Part shown: in pieces, positions 22,897-34,900 of the stretch
Position numbering within the stretch: the stretch's first letter is position 1
Layout of the letters: every line of letters begins with the position of its first letter
From: Malania oleifera
Lineage: Eukaryota; Streptophyta; Magnoliopsida; Santalales; Ximeniaceae
DNA length: 64,000 bases
Assembly (NCBI RefSeq): GCF_029873635.1
Contig: NC_080423.1
Span: forward strand, 105,195,773-105,259,772
Reading direction: 5' to 3'
Program-made: the position numbers and the translations under genes
Notes under the pieces: generated by a model
Database searches by the model: none
The model's input: only the letters and a program-made list of their open reading frames with translations
Told to the model about the DNA's origin: nothing

Positions 22897-25800
22897 GAGC
22901 AGTTGGAGGATCGCAGGAAGCCGAGACGGAGAGAGCGAGCGCGCGAGGGAGAACGAAAGCGGGAGAGATTCAGCAAACAATCAGGGGAGAGAAGAAAGAG
23001 ACAAGGAGCGATTCAGAAGGAAATAAAGAGAGAAATGAATAGAGGCACGCACGTCCGGTCGTCTACTAACCGCTTTCAATTTTCGCCCATTCGCTGGCTT
23101 CTGCTATGGTGCGCCTTCATGCGCATTTTAATTTTATATATACAATTTAAACTCTATTTAATTTATTTTTTTCCTAAAATTTTATTTTTATTTTGAGAAA
23201 ATAATTGTAGAGAAAATGATTAGGAATTGAAGGCTAAGGGTGTGCAAATTTAACTATGAGAGCATTTATGATTAATTATAAAAATATTTTAAGAAAGTTA
23301 ATGGGTGATTATAAGATATTTTAAGACAATTATGAATATTTATAGGAATATTTAAATTATTAAAAAATAATACTAAGAAAGAAGAGTTTATTTTTTTTAT
23401 TTAAGGGCAAAAATGCTAACCTCCTCTGAGATTTGATACAAAGACACTGACCTCCCCTAAGGTTTCAAATATTTTAAAGACCTTTCATGAGATTTTTAAA
23501 AAGCTTAAGAACTTTCCTGTCAAAATAACACAAATATTTCTTTGCATTTTATAAAAATATAAGTTTTTTTTTGGAAAAGTCTGTGTCTTTTAGGCAAACC
23601 ACAAGAGAGCCTTGTTACATTTTTGAAACCCGAGGAAGGTTTGTGTTATTTTTGAAACCCCAAGGAAGATTTTTGTCTTTTTGTCAAATCTTAGCGAATG
23701 TGAGTGTCTTTTACCCTTTATTTTAATATTAAGATTAAAAATTAGCGATAATCTTCATTTTCGATGATCTCACTAATTTTTAAAGCACTTTTCACCTATT
23801 TAAAGTGTTATATTTGTATTGATTATTATAATATTGCATTTGTAATTAAATAAAAATTAAATTCTTTTTTTTGTGTGCATAAATTTTATAGAATTTTGTT
23901 TAAATTTGGTGATTAATATATCTAACTCTTAATTAAGGAAATTTTCTTTTAAATTTAATACTGTTCATGGAAATTATTGCTAATTAAATACATTTTATAG
24001 ATACTTCTACCAATTGATCACTTAGACTTAAAATGATGTTTCATTTTTACTTTGTTTTTGTGATATTTTATTTTTTGAAAATATCTTAAAATAGTATTTA
24101 TATGTTTAGAGGAATATATTTTTCATTCAACAATCCTACTATTTAAAGATTAAATAATCATTCCAAATTTACTTTAATGTTAATTAATTTCATGCAAAAT
24201 AAAATACATTAAATTAATTTTTAAACTTATTAATGCAAAATACATTTGAAAAATATAATAAACCTTCAAGTTAGATATATATATTTTGTGTAATTTATTT
24301 CAAATTTATTTACAATGAAGATATATATATATTCACATGCCCTATTTGTCCATAAAAAAAAACCTATATAATAAGATGATATATACACAATTTATTTATA
24401 ATTATTTAGTATAAAAAAATAACAAAAAATAGATTAAGAGTTAGTACAACATAAAATATTGTTAACTACTAATTGATTTTATCTATCTAATTAAATGTAC
24501 CATGAAAGAGTGCATCATGGAAATAATTATATCACTCAAAGTTGATAAAATGGAGTATATATAATTATTATAAAGTCTATTTTTTGTAAAAAGTTAGTGG
24601 AGCAACTATTAATGTGCCCTTTTACATTAAGTCAAATTAGTAGACTAATTTGTTATTCAAAAAAAAAAATTTGTGGGGATGCTTTGAATTGTACTAGATT
24701 TAGACAAAATATAATACAAAATTATATTAAAATTTATACCTAAATCCATATCCAAGGCATAAAACCCGTACTCTGAAAATACTGTGCTAGTAAATATTTG
24801 TAACTTTAGTATACACACCTATAGAGATAACTAAAAGAGGAGGGGGAGTTATCTTTTAGTTATAAGATTTATAAATCATGTGTATATAAGTATTTTAACA
24901 AAATTAGTTTTTTAGAAAATATTGTTATTTTTATTTTATTTTATAAATTTTCGTATGTTTGCCTATATTTTATTTTAACAAATTAATGTTATTTTTATTT
25001 TGTTTTACAAATTTTATTTTATTTTTTGGTAAAAATTAGTGGAGTGAGTTGTAATATGTGCATTATTTGTCATTTTACATTACGTCAAATTAGTAAACTA
25101 ACCTTTTATTTTAAAAAATTGGTGATTTTTTTTAATCGTAATAGATTCACATGAACACACAATGAACTAAGCAAAGAGCGAGCAATTTTAAACCTAAGTA
25201 TTTTTTTCATAAATCATTGAGTAGTTTACAGATACAATAACGTGTAAAAATAAGTTTGATATTTAAAGGCAAATTAACTAAAAATTAATATTAGGGCAGA
25301 AGATGCACTCTTCTTGAAACTTGGCAAAAATGCTAGATTTTAAACATCCCGAGTAGACTTGGAAAAATAGATAAAAATTCATTAATTATAACCGAATTCA
25401 ACCCGCTTAAACTGAAATATCATCCATCCACATATTAAATGAGTCAAATATGGTTTAAACTTTTTTTTTTTTATTCCCCTCTAAATGAGTTGGCTGGTAG
25501 ATTTAGAATTTTATCCAATGAATATCCGCCTATTCACTAACTAATGTTTAAATTCATTGATAATCTCATATGTCCAAGCTTATTGGGCATCCATTCAATT
25601 AGCATAAGCTCTATTAGCCAAGGCTTAGTCCCACAATCCAAACTCTTGTATTATTGCATGTCTCTAGGTATGCCCCATGCATACATTCAAACTCAAGTCT
25701 AAATACTCTTTTTTTTTTTTTTTTATTAAACCAAAAGCCTCTAAATTCACAATCTTAAAAATAAAAAATTATTATTTTGTGATTAGTCATTAAATTTTCA

Positions 25801-27620
25801 ACAATTACCAAATTATAATTTTAAAAATAATTTCAGTTATAATGTTACAAAATAAATGAAAATAACGGATTATCCACTATCCACCACGGATTATCCAATC
25901 CGAACATCACCAAATAATCCGCCTAATCTACTACAGATTATCTTACCCAATCCACTTTAGTAGGCTTATTCCTGAGACACTAATATCCCTTTGTTGCACT
26001 TGAGGATAAATCAAAGAAGAGGTTTAATTGTTCATAATATCAATAAAGATTAAAAAGTTTGGAGCAGGAAGATTTGCGTCATTTAAAAAATGTTGGTCTT
26101 TTATCTAAAGCTATTTTAGGTTCATTCCATAAATAAACTAAACAAAAGAAATATGGGACTTGGTTCGTTAATCAACTAACCAAGCTGAAACTCAAATCTC
26201 GACCCTTTCTTTCCTTTGAAGAAGACTAATAGCTAGCATGAATCTCACGAGCACCACCAGACCCATTCAAGTTTGTGAATCTCATAACATGAGAAATTTT
26301 GAACTCAAAACTTATATTAAAATGAAATATATTAATCTTGCGAATACAAAATGAAATTAAATTCCTCTAGCTAGATTCTATTTTTTTTTTTTTTCATTTG
26401 AAAATTATAAAAAGCTTTGGGTAATTCAGTCATAAATTTTTTTTGTATTTTGTTTTCCACTTCAGGTTTATTACATGATCACAAACTGTTATACATGTAT
26501 ATTTTTTCAATTTTGCAAAATAATAGCCTCATAATAGTTTGTTTATTGCTGCCCTCAACATATCATTGTACTTTCAATTTCACCGCTTTCGTGGTGTAAA
26601 GTTTTTCAATATACTTGATATTATATATCAGATACGTGAGCATCATTAATTGTTGTTTATAAGCTATTCCTGCATGTTTCACAGGAAAACCACTTCCCCA
26701 CTCCTTCAATGGTATGGTAATAGTGGACTAACTGGTTGGGCTGATTGCATGCTTATTCGGTTTGGAGTATGGAATTACTTTTCCAAACCCATGGCTTATT
26801 GGCATTAAGGCTAACTCAGTAAAGCAAACATGTCCCGTCCATGCCTATAACTAGTTTCTTAGGTTCTCGCATTTTGCATCAGAACACCTCATCAGAATCA
26901 AACATGTGCTACTCTGAATGATATCAAGTTTAGGAATGCAGATTGCTAAGCACAAAAGCATGGGCACGAGTTGGCAATGCTAAATGATGATATGGGTAAA
27001 TCCAATACGTAGTAAAATGACCTCATAAAGGGAGAATCATTCCTCTACCGCCGGTCTCCAGGAAATACTTCTATACAACTGGAATCGGTTTGCCGCATTT
27101 TTCGATGGTCATGCATTGCCTCTGCTGATCCGCTGTCACATTCTTCAACTTGGGGAAGGGAATTATATCACATCAGGGTCAGACTAGAAAACGCACAGAG
27201 AAATTAAGCAAAACTTGGACGGTGAGGAAAGTCACTTGGTGATTATTTTGCAGATATGCTGCTCTCTTAGGTAGCAAATGACTTTGGCCTCTCCAGTAGA
27301 TCTTCTCAAGTTATCGTTTGCATTGGTTTCTGACGATTGGATAGGATAAAAAAAAAAAAAACTGAAGGGAAAACGAGAGATTCTCGAGGAATCAATACAA
27401 TTTCTACTAAGAAAGCATCGCATAGTAACAAAACTGAAAAAATATCCCTGCTGATCCATTTGTGCCAACAATCTATACATACAGTACCCATGATGCATCC
27501 TAGCATCTAGACCCAAAAAATGTGAAAATTTACAAGACAATTTTCTGCTACAATTTACAAGCTAGAAAGGTCCCAAGGGTTACAAAAGCTGCACACTGCC
27601 AGAGGATTGTGAAAGGAAAA
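22897..27620. other. AT-rich intergenic region; NOI promoter on the left, callose synthase 3' UTR on the right
   Basis: The first 150-200 bases hold the NOI 5' leader and promoter; they are GA-rich on the plus strand, hence CT-rich in the transcript. From about 23200 to 26600 the DNA is very AT-rich and no gene is supported. A MITE lies at 23405-23716. The last kilobase before 27620 probably holds the callose synthase 3' UTR. Short open frames here have no family resemblance. Confidence 0.65.
23405..23716. mobile_element. Fold-back MITE, possibly Mutator-type
   Basis: The 312-bp element starts GGGCAAAAATGCTAAC and, read from the other end, starts GGGTAAAAGACACTCAC. The arms pair further in through motifs such as GAGATTTGATACAAAGAC against AAGATTTGACAAAAAGAC. 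Flanks TTTATTTAA (23396-23404) and TTTATTTTA (23717-23725) match at 8 of 9 positions, as expected of a Mutator-like 9-bp target duplication. The AT-rich site weakens that point. No coding capacity. Confidence 0.6.
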
Positions 27621-28997
27621 TCAAGTCTGAACATTAGCTTTGTTTCCGGCAAGAATGATGGATATCTCCAGGCCGCGGCTGAATGCTTGGTTAAAGAGAA
27701 GGCGAGACTGGAATGTGGAAATGAATGGAAACCATGATAAAACAGCTATAGGGGCAAAAATTATCATACCCATCCCAGCATCATACATCCTAGCGAACTC
27801 CCGCACTGAAAGCCACAACCCTAGGCTCCTTGCCACCCTCTTCCATGTGATTGCCAGCTGCAAAAGCACCACAAAAACAAAAATAGAAATATAAGAAAAA
27901 AGACGGAAAAAAAAAAAGCAAAAATGTGGGGTTATAGAACAAAGAAAACAAAATCCTACAGTCCTAATCTTACTTTTAAACTAAATTTACAGAACAATTA
28001 TTACTATTATTATTATTTTCTAAAAAACCCAACTAGACTTGCCCAAATTGCAATTTAGAAAGTTGGCACCCATCTCAAAACAAGATTTAATGAGTTTCAA
28101 ATCTTATATTGAAGATAGATTGCCATCCAGAAAAGTGCCAACAGCCTGTGGATGAGAAAAATACATATAGAAAAGAGAAAAGGCCCTTCATAAAACCAAA
28201 ATATCATTATAGCAATATTTCATTCCTGGGAAACGATAGGTGACCATGTTAGGGGTCAACTGAAGTGATGTGTCACATTATACAATCTATAATAAGTCCA
28301 CAAGAGAACTTGCATTTTTTGCCAGCATCTATAAGTCAGAAAAACTATAATCAGTCACTTGGTATCAAAGCTGGGGACATCATTATGGTGACACATGGAA
28401 CGCTATGATTTTGCTGCCTCCCAATCCTTAAATTGCATACTGGGGTTGGTGTCACCTTAATTCCAGATTTCCTCAGTTTTAAACAAGTACTACTAAAATG
28501 TCAAATTAAAAAACAACCTCAGCGAAGGTATTTCTTAATTCCACTGAGAATTCCTCATGAAAAAGACAAAACTTCATAGATTTTGTGAAAATAAATCAAG
28601 ACGCATCATTTTAACTTACAGATATAATGGTCCATCCAGTTGGAATAAATGCAAGAACGCTAGCGAACAAATCAGTAATTGACAAGTTTGTAAAGGCAAC
28701 TACAAGGCAAAGGGCACCAACAAGCGCTAAGGATATGACTCCCTGTATAAATCGCATCAACAGCTGGAAATTGGAGGATTTTTTTGGGCTGAAGGTGAAG
28801 AACTGCATGGTCATTAAAAAGAAAAAAAATACATACAAACTTGAGTGTGTTAGTAGAGCCTAACATCAAGTAAACATACAATTCAGAAAAAATATAAACA
28901 CAACATTGGGCTGAGAAAGCAATTTGGAAAAAACAAGGATGCATACCTTGAATATCATAACAAAGCAAATGAGTACAACCCAAGAAAATCCATAAAT
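27621..28997 (-). CDS. Callose synthase: last three exons
   Basis: The exons encode IYGFSWVVLICFVMIFK (28997-28947), FFTFSPKKSSNFQLLMRFIQ onward (28802-28620), and LAITWKRVARSLGLWLSVRE to the TGA (27857-27621). These are the final membrane segments and C-terminal tail. They sit 13 kb from the preceding exon at 41957, yet the phase-0 junction SLA/IYGF restores the family sequence exactly. Confidence 0.93.
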
Positions 28998-31900
28998 CTG
29001 CATAACAGATACAACGAAGGAGGACAAGGTAAAGGTAATTAGTGAAAGCAAGCTCAATTTGTACCAACAATCACAAAAGATCAATATTCCATTTAAATTT
29101 CCTGTAATATTAGTAATCAAAACCAGAAACGTACAAACATCATTGCTTTTGTTAGCAATATCAATTCAGTTGTACCATCATGTGGCAATATGACAGAAGT
29201 AAAAAGACATTTCAAGCATCCCATGATTCAAAAGTTTGTTCATCCAAATTTCACTTCAAGAAGCTTGCCACTCCCATCCCCCTTATTGTTTTTTCAAGTA
29301 AATGGCTTCGCAAGAGCCAAGCCATTTGCAAGCCACTTAGTGCTAGGATTGAATAGGTTGTTTGTACTTTTTCTCTAAGATAATGCGCCAATCTTGATCT
29401 TTACATTTGAAGCTCACAAACTAAATGAGCCAAGCTTGAGATAGATCATAATTGGCTAGAAAAACTGAAATGCTTAACAATATGCTTGTTTAACAGGGTT
29501 CATAAGTTTACTCATTAAGTAGTTCATGCATGCATGTGTATACGGGCTCAAATCTTGACTCATCTGTTAGCTGATTAAGAGGCTCATATATAAACTCAGA
29601 ACATAAATCATTTTAAATTTATATTATTTTACGTATATAGTTTTTAATATTATTTTTCTCTGAAGTTTGTCACACATTCTTATTTTTTAAAATAAAATTT
29701 TTTTCATAAAATAATGTAATAACACAAAAATTAAAATACTACACTTGAGATTGCAAATGAACCAAGTCAGCGTTTTATAATTATAATTTAGTTTTAAAAG
29801 GTTATTAATAAATAGTGAAAATTTGAAACATTAGACTCGGTTTGTTTAGGCTCATTTAAATAAATGGGCCGAACATGAACAAGATTGGGTTTGACTCAGT
29901 TTATTAGCGAGCTCATGCTCAAAGTTGAAGCTCATTTATTAAAGGGGTCAACACATAAAATGTTAAAGCTTGGCTTGGTGCACCTCAACTCTGTTTTAGA
30001 CCTAATAAGAAGCTTCTTTTGTAGTGATTTCACAAAATTGAAAATGTATGCTGGAGTAAAAACATGATACTTAAGACTACCTGATTCTGCACATTTTGGC
30101 TTAAGACATTAATATTAACTTGAGTGCTCCGATACTGTTATTTGGGTCATTTAACATTATTAATGTGTTATTGTTATGTTATATGGCCTTCCAACCTGCT
30201 TCAACCCCACATGCTGGTTTAGGGGGCTCTGGCGCTAACAGTGCTAGAATTTTTTTTAAGAGGAAATGTTGCTAAGAGTTAAAGACCTGAGATCAAAAGC
30301 AATACAAAAGGAAGATATACATGGTTTCAAATTTTTGCAATATGTTGCTGATGAATGTGCAAAATTCAAAAGTTCTCTCTCCTACCAGAGAAGGAGATAG
30401 TATCAGTCTGGCGAAGGCAACAATGTCTTGAATGGAAACATTATTCCCATTCAATGGGATTTCTCTTCATTGATTTCTTCTCTAAGGGATGTAGCCCTAA
30501 GAAAATCTCTGAGGATGCTCAGTAGGCATAAATTTTCTTAAGAATGCAAACAACCAGATTTGATACTTACTTTAAAGGGTTCTCAGGCCAGTTCCCTTAA
30601 AAAAACTCATATTTTCTGTTGCCCTATTTGATAGAGGGTAAATGCTGATGGGATAGAAGCTCCTTTGGAGTCTGCGATGAATAACTCTTGAGGATATGGG
30701 CTTTGTCAGTGAGTCCTTCAGGGCAAGAGCTGAATGTGGGGATAACTCCTACAGCTTATGGATGGGGAAAAAGAAGGTTCATTTTATGTCTCCTACAATT
30801 TATCTTTTGGGGAGTGGGGTTTTAAGGTGCACAGAAAAAAAGGGGGAGGGGAAAGAGTTAAACTACGAAGATCAATCTGCAATATTTGGGGTTTAGGGGA
30901 TTTTAGGAAGAGGGGTTGTCTTAGGGAAGTTTTGAGTTTTTATTAGACAATCCACAGATATTGTGCTTTTTCAAGAATCTAAGCTTGAAAGCATTATTAC
31001 TATTATTTTTTTTGCCCTGGGTTTTTGTTGGGGGGGGGGGGGGGGGGGGGGGGCGCGCGCGCTACGATAAGCATTTGGGAGGATAGATGTAAGGAATAGG
31101 AGTTTATCCTTCTTGTGGTGCGGTCAAGTTCTTATTCTGTGGGATACCCATTCCATTTCCAGGGTTGATAGTCTTGTGGGGTTCTTTCCCCTTTTGGTTA
31201 TGCTAGATGTGAAAGGCAGGGGTCATTAGTGGTTTTCTTATGTTTATGGGCTTTCTCTTAGGAATGCTCTTTGGGATGAGCTATATGTCGTTTTTGGTTT
31301 CTGTTCCCTAGGTGGATTGTAGGTGGCGACTTCAATGTTGTTAGGTTCCCTTGGAGAAAAAAAGAGGGAGGTTGGGAAGATGCTTCAAGCATGCAGAAAT
31401 TTGATAGGTTCATCAGAGATTGTCTTAAGAGATATTCCTTTTGGTAATGCGTTTTTCTCTGTCTGTCTGTTGCTAGTCAGCCAGACAAGTTTTTGCTTTC
31501 TAGGAGTTGGAGGATGAGTTCTTGGATCCCTCCCAAACTATTTTATCTAGGCCCATGTCTAATCATTTTCTTGTCTCATTGGCGGCTATCAAAGCAGCCC
31601 GACTCCTTTTCTGTTTGAGCTTTTTAATTTTTGGTTAGGAAATCTTGGACCAAGGATTTGGAGAGGGGTGATAAGGGTTTAGATTTATGAGGAAGCTTAA
31701 ACATATTAAAGAGACACGTATGAGAATATGTGGCTGGATCATGATTCTTTTCAATCTTTGATTAGTAAGTCTTGCATCGAGGATTTGGAGAGTGAGTGGG
31801 AAGGGTTCTGATTTATAAGGAAGCTTAAACTTCTTAAAGAGACATTGAAAAACATGGAATAGTAAAGTGTTTGGTAATATCAGGAGTAGGAAAGCTAGCT

Positions 31901-34900
31901 TTTTGGAAGAATTAGATACTTGGATAGTAATGAAGAAGATCTAGTCTCTTGGAGAGTAAGGAGGTCAACTTTTCATTAAAGAATGAACTGGAAGGTTTGA
32001 TTCTTAAGGAAGTGAAGTTGGAGAAACAAGACTAAATTTAAATAGGTTAAGGCAGATTATTGTAATTCAAATTTTTTTCACAGGTTAGCCGATTGGGAAG
32101 ATGAGGAAGATCTTGATTAGAGAATTGGATGTGGGAAGAACTTGATTATGGAATTGGATGAGGGAAGAATTTGATTAGGGAATTGGATGATTGCAGTTAG
32201 TTTTGATCATTCTTTGATAGTTCACTGATTTTTTCTCTAATCTTTATACTGAGGATGCTAGTAGGCCTATAATTGAGGGGGTTAGATTGGAGTCCCATTT
32301 CTGGGGCTCAGATGTCTTGTTCGAAAAGATGTTTTGAGGAGGAAGTTAGGGCAACAGTGTTCCAGATGGATAAGGGTAAGGCTTTGGGTCTAGATGAGTT
32401 TGGCACGGCCCTTCCCCCCTCCAAGATTGTTGGGATGTAGTTAAAAGGAGGCTTTGTTGAAAGTTTTTAACAAAATTTACAGAAATGGGATTCAAAGTAA
32501 GAGCATTAATTCCAATTTCATCATTTTGGTGCCTAAGAAGAGTAGATCCATCAAGATTATTGATTTAGACCTATAAACCTAGTTTCTAGGGTGTTTAAGA
32601 TTATTGCTAATGTGCTAGCTAATAGGCTGAGATGTTGAGTGCAATGCATGCTGAGTACTATGCTTGGGAATACTATTTCTAGGGCTCAAAATGCATCTGT
32701 GGGGAGTAGGGAGATTGTGGATGCTATTGTCATTGCTAATGAGGTAGTAGAGGACATTCGCTGAAGAAAGGAGAAAGGGATTTATTTTTTGAAAAAAAAG
32801 GACTTGAAAGGCTTATGATACGGTCAGTTGGAATTTCTTGGATAAATTATTTGTAAGAAAGGGTTTTTCAGAGAGCATTGAGTGGTTTTAGACAAGGTAT
32901 CCACTCCAATTTCTTGTTTGTTTTAGTGGTTGATGTTTTGAGTAGACTGGTCACTACGGCTGTGGGGACAAGGGGTTGTGAAAGGTTTAGAAGTGGGGAG
33001 GGAGGAAGTGGTGTCTATCTTTAGTTTGCTGATGGTACTATGTTCTTTTAACTTGGGTAAAAGTGCTATAGCAACTATTAATCTGTGTGCCAATAGAGCT
33101 GAGATATCAATCTGTGTGCCAATAGAGTTGAGAGTTTAGTAAGTTCGGTATTTTGGAATCTAGTTTTTCCCTTGTCTTATTTAAGGGTTCTCTTGTGTGG
33201 TAATCATGGAGGGTTTTTGGGCTGGAGTTATGGAAAAGATGTAAAAGTTTACATGGGTAGAAAGGTGAATTATTTTCCTTCGGGGGTCACATCACTCTTA
33301 TTCGGGCTTGCCTTGCTAGCATCCCTTTATATTACTTGTCTATTTTAATTGGGATGCGGTGCATAGGTCTAAATTGGAGGGGGGCTTGGGTCTTACAAAT
33401 TTGGTGTCATAAAACTTTGCCTTCTTGGCTAAATGGCTTTGGCGGTTCCACTTAAGAGGATTTCTCTCGTTGGCAGAGAGTCATTATAAGTTATTTTTGG
33501 ATTCTAAAGGAATGGTTGGGATACTGACTTGGGACTAAGGTAATACTTGGATATATTGGATCCTAAAGGAATGGTTGGGATACTGACTTGGGACTAAGAT
33601 AATCCTCGGAGAATCCGTGGAGGTCTATCTCTCAGTTTCAATCCCCATACCAAGTTTGTTCTAGGTGAAGGTTCTCATATTTGTTTTTGGAAGATATTTG
33701 GTTGGGAAATGTTGTGTTGTCCACTTCTTTCCTTGTTTTTATTGTTTGAGTTCAAGCATAATGCCTTTATTTCTTTTTGGTTTTGGATAGTCCTTTGTCC
33801 TACTAGATTTCCATTTTCTTAAACCTCTGAATGATACGTAGGTGGATGAGCTCTCATCTTTGTTGTTGGTGTTCGATAATTGTCGTCTTTCCTTTAGCAT
33901 GGATACTTAGTATTGGGCTTTGGACACTTTGGGAGTATATTCTTGCAAATATTTTTGTGATCTTTTTCCTAGAGATTTCCTTTTCATTGCATAAAAAAAA
34001 ATTTGGAAGCCCAAAGTTCCCCAAAAGTTGAGGCTTTTATTTGGTTGGTCAAGCTTAAGAGGGCTAATACCAATAATAGGATACCCTGGAAGCACTTTCT
34101 TCAGATGTGTGTTTTTATGCCTTGGTGACCGTTCGGGAGCACTTAAAAAAAGTTCTATAAAATTTATCACTTAAAATAACAATTTTACAAAAAAAGTGGT
34201 GATTGACTTATTGCAAAAAGTGCTTTTCTAAAACCACTTTTTTGAGTACTTCTGAAGTAAATTTTGAGAAGTAATGAAAGATTTTTTGCCACTAATAAGT
34301 GACATTGTACATTGGCGGGGTCAGTTCGGTAAAAATAAGAAATTTTAGCGGCTATTTGTAATTTTAAAAAAAGTACATTAGATGATAATCGTATATTATT
34401 TTATATGAATTATAACATATAAATTATTGATGAAACATAATTCAATTCTAGAATTAAGAAAAATCAACTATTGATTTAAATAAATATTAAAAAAAACAAA
34501 AAATTTTAGTTTATTAATAATATTATTTTAACATAAATTAATGTTATAAATATACATTAAAAACAAGAATATTGTTAATTTAAAAATATTATATTACTTT
34601 TACTTAATAAAAATATTTAAATTTTTATTAAAAATAGCAATCAAAATAATAATAATTTAATATTTTAATAAAAAATATTAATTTTTAAATTTAAAATATA
34701 TTATAAAATGATCATATATTATTTTATTATGTATTATAACATATTTGTTATTAATGAAATATAATTCAGTTTTAAAATGAATAAAAAAAGAACCATCTAT
34801 AAATTTGAATTAGCATTAAATAAATTTAAAATCTTAACTTAAATATCAACAATATTTTTAACAAAATTAATGTGATAATCATATGTTATACATATACATT

